A DNA stretch of 64,000 nt from Phialophora verrucosa (lineage: Eukaryota; Ascomycota; Eurotiomycetes; Chaetothyriales; Herpotrichiellaceae). Below, piece by piece: positions 12,776 through 25,789 of the stretch. Numbering within the stretch: the first letter of the stretch is position 1; every line of letters begins with the position of its first letter. The notes below the pieces were generated by a model. It ran no database searches. It saw only the letters and a program-made list of their open reading frames with translations, and had not been told where the DNA came from. Location: contig MSED01000013.1 in NCBI GenBank assembly GCA_002099365.1, forward strand, positions 62,001 through 126,000, in the 5' to 3' direction. Both the position numbers and the translations under genes were made by a program.

Positions 12776-14786
12776 GGGCCAATTAATTTTTGCATTGAAA
12801 GGCTTCAGAAGCAGTGACCCAGCCACGAACGAATCTCCACGACGTATTACAAGGCCGCATAGGAATTTGTAGAAGAAACTTGATGAGGTTATCATGGAGG
12901 TTCTGATGATCAGTCTAATACCTAATCACGACGGAATTCGATGTCCTGTGCAATTGGTGGCCTGCCCTGCTACCTTTCTTCCGCCTTCCATCTGCTTGTG
13001 ATGGAAGACAATCTCGAGTGCATGATGCCAGGCATATGGTAATCGAACCACATATGTTTATTCCTACAATCCACCACGTAGAGTATCCCAGCTCAGCCTA
13101 CCAGTTGGGGGGGAATTAAATTATATCATGACCCCTTCCACACCTCTGTAGGCGGTCCAGAGTGGATCATGCGCGATCTGAAACGTTCTGCACCCATGCC
13201 CCCCGACAGCTAGAGATGGCGATCTGATGGCGATCCGGGTTATGCATGCATGGACAAAGGCAGTACTGCATTTTGCGCTATGCTACGAGTGTCACGGCGC
13301 AGTGGGAAGGTAGCGTAATAATATATCATCATAACATACTGAAGGACTCCAAGATATAAGAAACAACAACCCTTTTGCCCAGAATATCACGGCTTCACGA
13401 TGTGCCCAGATTCTGTCCTCGTTCTCGTACATATAACCCTGCGGAGACAAGACCGCGGTGTATCTCCAACCTCCCAGCTCACCACAAATTCCAACGCCTT
13501 TTTCTGGGCGGGGTCGGATTCATTTTGGCCAAGGAGGCAGGCGTGGGAGATGTGACAAGTCACGTCATTGTTACCTGCAACAGATGCCAGATTTTCTTAA
13601 TATATGGCAGCTCCAATGACGCACACTTTCACTCGCGAGGTCTAACCACAATCGCTCCGCCGCCACACAACGCTCCCACATACCACTGTACGTACGCAGA
13701 TCTCCAATAGGCGGTGATAACAAAGCGGCTTGCAGGGCGTCTTCCAAAGATGCGATCGTCGATGTTGAAAGCAAAGGGTCACACTGTTTCAGCTTGAACT
13801 TAAACTGTCCAGCTGAAATACATGTCTGGTACTCGGTATCGATCAGGAGATTCTGTTCACAATTCTGGCATCCCCACTGCAGTGATACGCTACTTATCCA
13901 TTGTTGCCACCCGCAGCGAAGCAACAAAAATTACTATTTGTACTGAGTTCAGATAGCAAGGCATCTCTGTCGGTCCTCTTGGGGCAAAATGTTGCTCGTA
14001 CTGTGGTAACGACCCCTCAAGTGGGTGCCTCGTCAAGGCTTGACGAACCAATTGTCTACCTGGCCTCCACCCCTAACCGGCCAGAACTTCGGGGGCTGCC
14101 ACTGCAGTGCTTGTGGCTCGTGGACGCCCGCGCCTGTTGGTCCCTCGGTATCCTTGGGTGTGGCCATTTAGGCACTTTCAACGACGATCGCGCTCTCAGG
14201 AGTTCGCGATTCCTTCGATACATCTCTATACTGTATTCATTATCATCCCTTTCTTGCTAACGCGAACCTTCTCCGTTCCTATGCGTTGTTGAGATTGCTC
14301 TTTCCCTCTCAATGCTCCTATACACCTAGATTATCGAGTTTGTTTCGCCCCTCCCCGAGCTCTCCTGCGCAGTGCACCTCGCGGATTGCTATCAGAGCGA
14401 CGATATTAGAGGGTCCCCCGAATTCATCCTGCCTTGCCTGGACCCTTGACTGTGTATCCGCTTGTCACCTAGCGCCTTTGGACACACTCATCCCGCCTAC
14501 CACGTCGGCCAATAGCCCAGCGCCTTCTCTCGGAAATTGATCCAGGATCCCATCTTACCATACAACTCAACTTCCGTTTCCACCTGACCGCCAGTGCCCG
14601 CATTCTTTATCGATCATCGAACGACAATTCCCATCATCGAGCAAAGTGGCTCTGCGGCCATTTTGTGTGCGCTGCTGGACGCAGCCCAGGATCAGGGCCA
14701 TCTGGCACACCGAAAAGGCTTGCCACCATCACGGGTCGACTGCTACTCATGAGGAGGGACAACCCATAGAAGGTTCTGCGCCGTCC
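12776..14786. other. Intergenic and long leader upstream of nik1
   Basis: About 2 kb. The part from about 13900 to 14786 is pyrimidine-rich and probably contains the nik1 promoter and a long 5' leader. An in-frame ATG at 14646 would extend Nik1 by 47 residues without family resemblance. No other gene seen. Confidence 0.5.
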
Positions 14787-17700
14787 ATGTCTCGCCCGGA
14801 CGAGACACTGGCAGCCGCTGCGGCAATTCTGCGTGGATTGGCCAAGGGCTCAACTACCTCTGCCTACACCAATGGCTTGAAGCTGCCGCCTTTCAAGCTT
14901 CCTGGCGATGACACAGCTAGCAAAGAGGACTTAGAAGCCGAAATCGCGGCTCTCGCGAGGCGCATTCAATACCTCGAATCCAGGGCGGATGTTGTCGGGC
15001 GCTCACTTCCAGATACACCAGGTGAATTTCAGAGTCCTACATCACCTCTTGGGCACCCGGCCGAACCTCGAGGTTCTTTGGGAGACGCGGGCACTGATCT
15101 CTCCGCAGACTCAAGCGAGAGAGCCGCCTCGAACGGCACCCAGTCGAAACGCGTCAACAACCTGCTCGCCGCCAGACACTCCCTTCGCCCCTCCGCATCC
15201 GACCGTACAGTGAGCGAGGATGATATCAGCATCCTACGGGAACATGTAGAAAGGCAAGCGGAGCAGATAAAGAGCCAACGGGATACAATTGCAGAGATCA
15301 GTCGAGGCTTGCGCAATTCCGAAGAACAGGCCAAACAAGCATTCATGCGCGTTGAGAACGAAGATGTCTCAATTCTGGAAAGAGAACTGCGGAAACATCA
15401 GCAAGCCAACGAAGCTTTCCAAAAGGCATTGCGCGAGATTGGTGGCATTATCACTCAAGTTGCCAACGGCGACCTGTCCAAACGAGTGCAGATTCAGGCA
15501 ACGGAAATGGACGACGAAATTGCGGCGTTCAAGGTAACGATAAACACCATGATGGACCAGCTTGAGATCTTCGGAAGCGAAGTCACTCGTGTCGCTCGCG
15601 AGGTCGGTACTGAGGGTATACTGGGTGGTCAAGCCCAAATCAGTGGCGTTCACGGCATCTGGAAAGAGCTGACTGATAATGGTATTGCCCTCGACTTGTA
15701 CTTGCAGCTGGCTTGTGCTGACATTTTGCAGTGAACATAATGGCAGCAAATTTAACTGACCAAGTCAGAGAGATCGCAACAGTCACCAAGGCTGTTGCGC
15801 GTGGTGATCTCAGTCAAAAGGTTCAGAGCCGCGCAAAGGGCGAAATATTCGAATTGCAGCATACTATCAACACCATGGTGGACCAACTAAGAACTTTCGC
15901 CACTGAAGTCACCAGGGTAGCAACCGATGTCGGAACCGAGGGTGTCCTTGGTGGACAAGCACAGATCGAAGGAGTTCAAGGCACCTGGAACGAGTTGACT
16001 AAGTCTGTAAACGCCATGGCCGACAACCTTACTACCCAAGTGCGCGATATTGCAGGTGTCACCACGGCTGTCGCGAAAGGCGACTTGACCCAAAAGGTCA
16101 CCGCAAGCTGTAAAGGCGAGATACTACAACTCAAGATCACGATCAACAATATGGTCGACCAGTTACAGCAATTTGCTCAGGAGGTTACGATTTTAGCAAA
16201 AGAAGTCGGCACCAATGGTGTCCTCGGAGGACAGGCGACCGTCCATGATGTTGAGGGTACATGGAAAGATCTAACCGAGAATGTCAACGGCATGGCCATG
16301 AATTTGACGACGCAAGTGCGAGAGATCGCTACAGTTACCACTGCGGTTGCCAATGGTGACTTGTCGAAGAAGGTTACAGCCAATGTGCAGGGTGAGATTC
16401 TCGACCTCAAAATCACGATCAACGCCATGGTTGATAGACTGAACACCTTCGCTTTCGAGGTCAGCAAAGTGGCAAGGGAAGTCGGCACAGACGGCACGCT
16501 CGGTGGACAGGCAAAGGTCGACAATGTCCAAGGCAAATGGCGGGATTTGACAGACAATGTCAACACGATGGCTTCGAATTTGACAAATCAGGTGCGAAGT
16601 ATCTCAGACGTGACACAAGCAATTGCTGCGGGAAATCTGGACAAGAAGATCGAGGTGCCAGCTCATGGAGAAATTTTGACCCTGAAAGTCACCATCAACA
16701 ACATGGTAGACCGGTTAGCCACATTTGCACACGAACTGAGACGGGTCGCCCGAGATGTGGGCGTCAATGGCAAGATGGGTGGTCAGGCCAATGTTCACGA
16801 TGTCAGTGGGCGGTGGAAAGAGATCACCGAGGACGTCAATACTATGGCTGAAAATCTGACTGCTCAGGTTCGCGCTTTCGGTGAAATCACAGATGCAGCA
16901 ACCGAGGGTGATTTCTCGAAACTCATCAGTGTCAACGCGTCTGGCGAGATGGACGAATTGAAGCGGAAAATCAACCAAATGATTTCGAACCTGAGAGACA
17001 GCATTCAGAGAAATACAGCTGCGCGTGAAGCTGCCGAGCTCGCGAATCAGACAAAGTCCGAGTTCCTGGCAAACATGTCCCACGAGATCAGAACCCCTAG
17101 GAACGGCATCATCGGCATGACACAACTCACACTTGACACCGACGATCTGAAGCCGCATTCACGAGAGATGCTCAACACTGTCCACAATCTTGCTAACAGC
17201 CTCCTAACCATCATTGATGACATTTTGGACATCTCCAAGATTGAAGCCAACCGCATGGCCATAGAAGCCATACCTTACACGGTCCGCGGGACAGTTTTCA
17301 ACGCACTGAAGTCCCTAGCTGTCAAGGCCAACGAGAAGACCTTGTGCCTTGCATTCGATGTGGACAACTCTGTTCCGGACTACGTCGTTGGCGATCCCTT
17401 CCGGCTACGGCAAATCATCCTCAACTTGGTAGGGAACGCCATCAAGTTCACTGATCAAGGAGAGGTCAAGGTCACGATCAAGAAATCCAGAGATCTCATC
17501 TCTAATTGTGCGCCCGATGAGTTCCCATTCGAGTTCGTCGTCTCAGACACGGGGATTGGCATCCAGTCCGATAAGCTGGACCTTATATTTGACACGTTCC
17601 AGCAAGCTGATGGTTCCACCACGAGGAAATTTGGTGGTACTGGTCTTGGGCTGTCCATTTCAAAGCGTCTGGTCAACCTCATGGGGGGTCAAGTCTGGGT

Positions 17701-18865
17701 GACTTCCGACTTCGGCCACGGCAGCGAATTCCACTTTTCCTGCATCGTCAAGTACGCGACAGATGACATCAGTGTCATCAGCTCCCAACTATATCCTTTC
17801 CGAAAGCACAGAGTGCTTGTGGTCGACAAAGGAGTGTCCAAATTCTTCGAACGCGTTCCCGCCATGATTGAAGAGCTTGCACTTCATGTTCAGGTCGTGA
17901 GGAGCGAGATCGAAGTCCCAGATCCTGTTGCCGCTGTTGACCGCAAGGGCAGAACCAGCGACGAGGGGTATGATGTTATCGTCATTGATGAGCTGGAAAC
18001 TGCACAGAGGCTGCGGGAGCTTGACAAGTTCAAGTACATTCCAATGGTTCTTCTGAACCCTACTGTGTCAATCAGCCTCAAAACTGTACTTGACCTTGGC
18101 ATAGCTTCTTACATGACTACGCCATGTCAGTTGATCGACCTAGGCAATTGTCTGATACCGGCTCTAGAAGGGCGGTCTAGTCCTGTGATTAAAGACTACA
18201 AGAAGTCACTCAATGTTCTGCTGGCTGAAGACAATGAGGTCAACCAAAAGGTCGCAATCAAGATATTGGAGAAGTACAATCACGTTGTTACTGTGGTCGG
18301 CAACGGTTTGGAGGCCGTCAACGCGATCAAGAATAGCCGTTTCGACATTGTCCTCATGGATGTCCAGATGCCGGTCATGGGTGGATTCGAGGCCACCCGC
18401 GAGATACGCCAGTACGAGAAGGAGCAGGGCCTTCCTAGGACACCTATTGTGGCGCTTACAGCGCACGCCATGCTGGGCGACCGCGAGAAATGCATCCAGG
18501 CACAGATGGACGAGTATCTGTCGAAGCCACTAAAGCAAAACTTGCTGATGCAAACGATTCTGCGGGTGGCTTCTGACAGGGTGACTGATATCTTCAACGA
18601 GCAAGCTCGCTCAAAGGCCAATGGCACCGGGAAGGGGAACGATGGTGCTACAGAGGATAGGCCATCGGCGTTACCCCCTAAACCCGCACAGGGTTCGAAG
18701 GATTCAAGCTCGGGCCTGAGGCCTCCTTTTAGTGAAAGGTCTATCACAACGTCGGGATCTGTGATCCATGGGAGCGTTGAGAGTCCGTCGGTGGGCAGGG
18801 ACGGCGAGCCCGATCCGATGTCGGTGGCTAATAGCAGTGTACGTTCGATGTCGTGGTCGGGGTGA
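14787..18865 (+). CDS. nik1: Nik1/Os-1-type (group III) HAMP-repeat hybrid histidine kinase
   Basis: Two exons, 14787-15681 and 15732-18865, with intron GTATTG...TTTTGCAG, giving 1342 residues. The start (MSRPDETLAAAAAILRGLAK) matches the family's usual N-terminus. After a coiled coil come five ~92-residue HAMP repeats, each with a GxLGGQAxxxxVxGxW motif, plus a partial sixth. The kinase core follows, with N-box (NLVGNAIKF), G1 (SDTGIGI) and G2 (FGGTGLGLS). The C-terminal receiver has LLAEDNEVNQK and acceptor Asp (VLMDVQMP) near residue 1175. Cytoplasmic kinases of this group govern osmotic response through HOG and set sensitivity to dicarboximide and phenylpyrrole fungicides. Unusual point: the H-box reads HEIRTPRNG, where the family has HEIRTPMNG; the phospho-His itself (about residue 749) is present. 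Confidence 0.95.
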
Positions 18866-19909
18866 AGACATCGGCAAGCGCTAATCGGGATGATCAGGTT
18901 TTCTTGAGAGCTCACAGTTCATGAGCAGGTTGTCTTGTTGTTGCGGGACTATGAATCATCCTTTCTCGATGCACCAGCGATGACGAAAGCATGTTTCTGG
19001 AGTTTCATTTATCGGAGCGAGGTGTAATGCGGCTTCTCAAGTTACCTGTCCTTTGGCTTGAGAAATTCTCTTGGCCCTTTCCATGTCTTTCACGCATTCG
19101 ATGCGGGTGGATTTTAGGGCGTGGGTATCCTCCGTGCAGCCACAAGCTCTCCCGTGGCAAGTAGGTCCAACGGAAAGCGCATCTACAGCGGGACGTTAGG
19201 GCAATGGTCTGGGGCATGCAACCTTGGATTTATCGGCCAGGTTGAGAAGCTCTGGTAGAGCCGGAGCGAGGTTGATAAATCGCTCATATATTTCTTCTAG
19301 GACTCCAACGAACGAGCTTAACCTGATTTCTCGGGACATGTGAGCAGGCATAGTATTTCTAGTCTTCCAATCACCAACTACCACTGGCGGTGGACTCTGG
19401 AAATCGCGACAGGAAAAGACAAGACGATCGGCTCGCTGCTTGTCAGGTGGCTCGATTTCGGGAGGTAGATTAGTCCCGAATTCCGCATGAAGTAATATTT
19501 TTCTCCTCAATCTGAAGGAAGAGATTTGCTTTGGCGACCAAGCCAAACCGCCAGAGGGCCAATTAGCCAGAGGGCAGCCGAGTCCGTTCGTGCGGAAGCC
19601 TGGCGTTTCTGCCCATTAAACAGGTGGGGGCGCGGAGTTCGTACGACCTGCGAAGTGGACCGGCTTTCCGGCGCACCATCCGCAACGTACAGCCATATCC
19701 AGATTGGTGACACAGCATGCATTTCCTGTTGTGCATGGCCATAATTGACTCTTCTTCCAATACCTCCATCCACAAGATTAAGCAACCCCTCCCTGCATGG
19801 CCTTTCAGCTGGCTCACATCTGAGCGCGATATCTACCCTGGCCCCACGAGGATACCTTCCCGCTACGAAGATGACTTTCGGTTAAACACTGGCACCACGG
19901 TCGCCAAAG
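18866..19909. other. Intergenic, nik1 to Zn2Cys6 regulator
   Basis: About 1 kb holding the nik1 3' region and the promoter of the next gene on the same strand. No supported ORF. Confidence 0.5.
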
Positions 19910-22302
19910 ATGTCGCAACCCGTCGAAGAAAGCGCACAAACAAACCGCGAGCCTAGCAAGAGCGAGAGCGAAGGTCGTTCCGCTGGTGTTCCATCGGAGA
20001 CGCAGAACGGGACGGCCACCAACCTTTCTGCACCTCGCCTGAACCCGCGAAGTTGTGTCACATGTCGACGCAGGAAGGTGAGGTGCAATAAGGAAAATCC
20101 ATGTGCGAACTGTGTAAGAGCTGGGATTGAATGTGTATTCCCGGGACCCGGTAGAGCACCAAGAAAATCGAGAAAGCCGCCCGACGCAGAGTTGCTGGCC
20201 CGCTTGCGCAGGCTGGAGGGCGTCGTCCACAGTCTGGGTGCCCAGGTAGATGAGAATGGAGTTATCTCGCCTACCCTTACAGGATCTGCAGACATTCGAG
20301 CGCGATTCGGAGACGCCCAGGCAGGCGACTCCCCGACATCTGATCGATCGGATTCAAAGAGACAATCGATCGACAAGAACTTGGGGCGGCTGGTCATCAG
20401 CGAGGACCGCAGTCGCTATGTCAGTAATGCATTTTGGACGGGCATGAGCGACGAGGTATATTCTGTGCTACGGGTTCCATGCGCCTGCTAACGACTGCCT
20501 AGATTGCGGAAATGCGAGATCTGCTAGACCCGTCAACTTCTGACGACGGGGATGAGGTTCAGTCGCCGGAGACTGACCGGCAATCGAACCATCAGGCATT
20601 TCTCTTTGGCTATTCCTCAGTCATGCATGATTTGAGGGAGCTACACCCCAGTCCGAGCCAGATATTCATTTTGTGGGAAGTATTCAAGGAGAACGTCGAC
20701 CCCATCGTCCGAATCCTACATCGTCCGACGGCTAAAACGATCCTGATGAATGCGGCGACCAGCCTTGATCGAGTCTCGAAACCGGCAGAAGCCTTGCTTT
20801 TCTCCATATATTTTGGTGCGGTGGTCAGTCTGACACCGGAGCAATGCCAGCAGCTGTTGGACGAGGACAAACCTTCTCTCCTCAAGAAGTACAGGTTCGC
20901 GACTGAGCAAGCTTTGGCTCGCGCGGATTTCCTGAACAGCTCGAGTCTCATGTGTCTGCAAGCCCTGTCTTTTTTCCTGATTTTCGTCAGGCATTGTGAC
21001 GATTCCAGATTAGTATGGGCGCTGGGAGGTCTTGCCATCCATCTGGCTCAGGCGTTGGGAATCCATCGCGACGGCACGCATTTTGGGCTCAACCCCTTCG
21101 ACACGGAGATGCGGCGCAGACTCTGGTGGCAGATATCTCTTCTGGACAACCGATCAGCAGAAGATCATGGCGTCGACCCGACTTTTACGGAGCAGTTCTA
21201 TGACACCAAGATCCCGCTGAATCTGAACGACGATGATATATACCCGGGAATGAAGGAGTACCCCAAGGAAAGGGTCGGGGCCACTGAAATGACCTTCTGC
21301 TTGATCCGCTACGAAATTAGTGTCTTTTCGCGGCGATTTAACTTCTCCGCTCCAGCAGGACACAGTCCGTTTCAAGACCAAGAATTGTCCTTGGAAGAGA
21401 AGGAACGACTGATTGATGAATGTCACCGCAGACTCGAAGAGAAGTACCTGCAGCACTGTGACATGAATATGCCCATATATTGGGTTGCAGCGACGGTAGC
21501 CAGACTCATCCTGGCGAAGATGTGGCTGATTGTGCATCACCCTCGTGCGTACTCCGTCGTTGATGGAGAGTCATCCCTGCCCCCGGAGATCCGTGATCGA
21601 GTGTTTATTACCTCGGTAGAGGTGATTGAGTTCTCGCACCTACTGGAGAAGAACGAGAACACGGCCAAATGGGGTTGGTTATTCAAGACGTACATGCAAT
21701 GGCAGTCGGTGGCATTCGCGCTGTCGGAAATCTGCACGAGACCGCCTGGGCCAGACGTTGACCGAGCATGGCAAGCGATTGAATCAGTGTATGATGAGCG
21801 AATGATGAATTCAAAGTATCAGAAAGGGATGCTGTGGAAACCGTTGCGACACCTCATGGCAAAGGCCAGGGCGCGGAGAGCGGCGCAACAGGGCCAGGGG
21901 ACACAGTTCAAGCAAACCCCGGACAAGACCTTCGCTGATTTACCCAACCCAACTCCCATGGAGCGCTTCATGCAGGACTATCCCGTCAACACAGGCACAA
22001 ACGCAATGGGAACTTTTGGCATGGGCAGAACTCAACCCTACAGCGGTGGGATGGCCCTGGACCCGCGAGCACGAGAGTCGCTTGGTGCAACCAGTGGCAA
22101 CGCAATGAGCGAAGGTCCGAATAACATGTCACAGGAAACATCCAGCAGTGTCGGAGCAATGTGGACTCCGGAGCACATACCACTCGGGAACAACGAGGCT
22201 TCAATCTTCAACTTTGGCTGGTCGCCGTCGGTGGGAGACTTCACAGTTCGTGGGGACGCCTTCCAGCGATACTTTGCAAATGTTCAAGAAGAATGGTTTT
22301 GA
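19910..22302 (+). CDS. Zn2Cys6 fungal transcription factor
   Basis: Two exons, 19910-20455 and 20503-22302, with intron GTATAT...GCTAACGACTGCCTAG, giving 781 residues. The binuclear cluster has perfect spacing CX2CX6CX5CX2CX6C (residues 49-75: CVTC, C, CANC, C), followed by a basic linker and a short coiled coil (DAELLARLRRLEGVVHSLG) for dimerisation. The middle carries the fungal-specific transcription factor domain, including a short WALGGLAIHLAQALGIHRDG helix and the RRRLWWQI segment. The C-terminus is Gly/Met/Asn-rich and ends with aromatic residues. The target genes are unknown; the neighbouring DOMON protein and sugar transporter downstream on the same strand are possible but unproven targets. 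Confidence 0.93.
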
Positions 22303-23078
22303 CGGCATGACGAGATATATGTACAATTATACCCACGTTGGCACAGAAGTAAGATCTGGCCGTCTTCTTCTTCGTTGTCCTGGTCGACAGAGATCATATC
22401 CTGCAGGTAAGACGGAAAGAAGACGCCAGATTGCAGATGAGGCATGGTGTGGCAGCCAGGCGAGATCTATTTCGGGGTCTGATGTTCTCGATTGTCCTGT
22501 GGCTTGCAAAGAAAGTAAGCGCCAATTGAATAATCCCTCCGAGGCAATTGGTCGCCCATGTCGAGTTCCCCGGGGCTGAGAATCGAAGCCCCTCCGCTAA
22601 GCTTTCGGAGCCCGTCAAGGGCTTGGCTGTGTGGATTGAGTGGACTTGATGGCTCGACCGAGCCCCAGGCACCGTCAAACGGTGCTCCAGAGGCCCCTGT
22701 CAATGCGCCAATCCAGTGGATGACTGTGCTCACTGCCGACCCCTTCCTGCACGGACCTCGCCCTAAAACGTGCGAAGTGTTTATCCAGGGGACGGGCGTC
22801 GCTTTTCAGCTTCAGACAACATCTGAAACCCGCCCTCTGCTCAAAACAGGCACCACCGCCTAGCCGCTCATTGTCGAATTTGGTGATATTTCCAGGCTTG
22901 GTCTGACCTCGAGTCTCTCTTTCCCTTCCTTCACCTCCTTCCTCGCGTTGTACCAAAGTCGAAGCCATCTCCTTCACTATTCTGGCTGTCTGGCCCTTCA
23001 CTTCGTCCTTTGGCGCTTTGAGGATACATTTCGTCTCGTTCAGCACATACATACAGTAATAGGAGCACGATCCCCAGC
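22303..23078. other. Intergenic
   Basis: Terminator region of the regulator and promoter of the DOMON gene. Short frames only; nothing recognised. Confidence 0.45.
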
Positions 23079-24496
23079 ATGTCGATACAATCTCTATCCA
23101 AGATCAGGATGCTGGTCGGCCTGTTTCTGACGAGTAAGTGCAGCAAGACCCCTGCTGACATTGTCAATGGATCTTGCCCGCTGACCTCAAATAGCATTTT
23201 TCCTCTCAGCCCAGGCTGCTGTCCCGGCTTCGACATACGTTGGTCGAGGCACCACACCGGATCCAAATGATAATATCACCGTCTCCATCAACGTACCAAA
23301 CGACAACTCAGACTCTCTCTTTTTCCACTTCTCAGCACCCGCGGGACAGACATGGGCTGCGTTTGGCTTAGGAGGACAGATGGCAGGCACCCTGATATTT
23401 GTCACATATGCTTCGCAGGATGGAAAGAACGTGACGGTCAGCCCTCGCATTGGGACCGGTCATGTCATGCCCACACACACAAATGATGTCCAGGTTGATG
23501 TTCTCGGCGGCAGCGGCATCATCGATGGCTCCTTCGTTGTCAACGCAAAATGCAACAAATGTCGCAGCTGGAACGGTGGGAAGATCAACATTGATAGCAC
23601 CAGCCAAGCTATGATTTGGGCTGTGGGTCCGACAGGGACGCTGAACTCAAACGACGTCAGTGCTCAAATTAGCAAGCACGAGGGCTACAACTTCTTCAAC
23701 CTTAACCTCCAGGCGGCGACTGGTACTGGTGGTGTGCCCGTGGTGAGCGCTTCTTCGGACACCGTCATTGGAGGCGGTCCTGTCGATGGAAATGGTCATT
23801 TCCGTGGAGCCACTGGATTCCATGCGTTCCTCATGGTCGCTGCTTTCTTGATTGTTTTCCCCGGAGGCCTCTTGTTTCTCCGCGTCTTCGAGAAGGTGTG
23901 GCTCCACTGGGGTGTTCAGTCCCTGGCGTTACTCATGACAATCCTTGGTATGGGGGTGGGAATTGCCATCAGCAAAAGGGACAAGATCGTAAGCGAAACG
24001 CCCCCAGTCTGCTTGTGCACAATGCTGATGTTTCCAGTCGCCGAATCTGACAGCGCCCCATCAAATTGTCGGATTTGTTGTCGTTGGCCTCGCCCTTACC
24101 GCCTGGATCGTCGGCTTCACTGGACATCGGATCTACAAGAAAACCAAGCAACCCGCCAAGATCATGAAGGGACATCGCGTCCTCGGTCCCCTCACGATGG
24201 GATTGGGTTTGGCCAACTGCATATCTGGTTTCCGATTTGCCGGCAACAACCGTGCCACGATCATTTTCATCGTGGCAATGGTCTTGATGTTCATCTTCGT
24301 CGCTACTGTACTGTTCTTCAAACGTCGTCAGCGGGCACGGAAAGCGCCTATGAACACGCCTGCGGCGGCTAACTTTCGGGAGGGTCAAGGTGCAGCACCT
24401 GCATACACTGGTGAGGCGCCGCTTCCTTTGTACGGCCAAGGCGGCATCCCCCTTCAAAGCTATGCCAGTAACCAAGCACCTCCGGTATATCGCTAG
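23079..24496 (+). CDS. Secreted-entry DOMON domain plus cytochrome b561-like membrane protein
   Basis: Three exons, 23079-23133, 23195-23988 and 24038-24496, with introns GTAAGT...AAATAG and GTAAGC...TTTCCAG, giving 435 residues. A signal peptide (about residues 10-26, hydrophobic, ending SAQA) leads into an extracellular DOMON domain of the cellobiose-dehydrogenase-cytochrome type (WAAFGLGGQM, GHVMPTHTNDVQ). Five hydrophobic segments follow in the order expected for a b561-like unit (FHAFLMVAAFLIVFPGGLL, LHWGVQSLALLMT, PHQIVGFVVVGLAL and two more), each early one preceded by a His that could bind haem. Family members move electrons across the plasma membrane, for example for extracellular metal reduction or redox enzymes. 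The cytoplasmic tail is Pro/Gly-rich. The exact partner is unknown. Confidence 0.88.
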
Positions 24497-25789
24497 TTAC
24501 AACCAGGAGCCGATGGGACCGGAATTAGATTAGACAACAGTTCGCACTGCCACGACCACTGGGAAGGCCGTCTTCGACGTGAAGGGTCCTAGCACAGTAT
24601 CGGGAAACCCATATGTGTGTTGATAACTGGAAATGCGGATATCCGAATAGCAGCACGGGTTGCCTCGCGTGGACGGGTCCGGACAGACGTGACGATGCCT
24701 ATCATTCTCAAAGTCGATAATCCTGTACTGCTGTTCAATCAAGCTTTGTCTGCGGTATTCTTTATGGAAGTGCCCAGCTTGAGATCATCCACGGGAATTT
24801 AGATGGCTGTAGCAACATTGTTATAATCTGAGAAACGAGCGCCACTTCCGTTACACCCACAGCTTGCGAATTCAGGCTCTGAGGGTGTGTCGAAAGCAGC
24901 GATTCGACGAATACCGAGGGGACTTAGGTGCTTGCAGCATGAGCATGATCATTCCCTGAAAATGAACATTCCATAAAAATGAACATTCACCTTTCCGCTC
25001 ACATTATCCCCTTCAGATGACCGCCGCGGAGCATATTACTATCAGCATGTGCTGTGAGCTCGAGCTCGGCGTGGGGTTCGAATCCGCGTCCTCAATTGTT
25101 TGACAGACGCAAAATCACGTCTTGGCGTGCGAGGCGCGCTCGTCGTCCTCTCCGCTTCACGGACAAAGCCGAGCTCCCGGATAAGCATAAGGACTCGTAA
25201 CGGCGCTTGTGCTTCTCGGAGTCCAAGGTTTGTGGAGAAGCTTGCTCCATGCTTGTGGGGAGTCTGTCTAGAGAGCAAAATTGCAAGGACTGCACAGTAC
25301 TCGGCATTTGATTGCTGGCGCAGTGGCACCAGAAAGGATGCCTTTGGAAGACTTCGAGAGATGTGGGATCGTCATAAGTCCAACCACCACACATCCACAC
25401 ATCTCGGCAGTTGCGGATCGTCCTTCTGCTTTGACCTGAGTGTCAGGTCAAGACCGCTATACCAAGAAGCTAGCCCGGTCAAACCCCGTGTGGCTGGGTA
25501 TTAACGAGAGTGTCGACAAAGTGTGAGTGGCCTAGAGGCGACTGATGGATCTTCTCCCCAAGATTTCCCCATGCTACTCCATACCGCTCGTCTCCGTATT
25601 CTGCAATTGCGCTGCCAAACCCCGACACCAAGAATGCAATATCCGGCAGAAGGATTCCTAGAACAATATATGATCGACCATAGCGGAACAGTGGTATATT
25701 AGCTATGGCTCTCGCCTCAAGCAGAGGTCTTCCGCCGCTGTGGTCATACTCGTCTCCCCAAATTTCCTCGAGTCCTCAAATCAGCCACA
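24497..25789. other. Intergenic, upstream of the sugar transporter
   Basis: About 1.3 kb. It contains two near copies of a 13 bp word (aaaatgaacattc) around 24957-24990 and an isolated tRNA B-box-like word near 25073. No supported gene. Confidence 0.45.

Noticed and set aside
25040..25100. tRNA-like B-box word ggttcgaatcc followed by gcgtcctca
   Set aside because: No matching acceptor stem or A box about 70 bases upstream, and the T stem has a mismatch. At most a tRNA relic.
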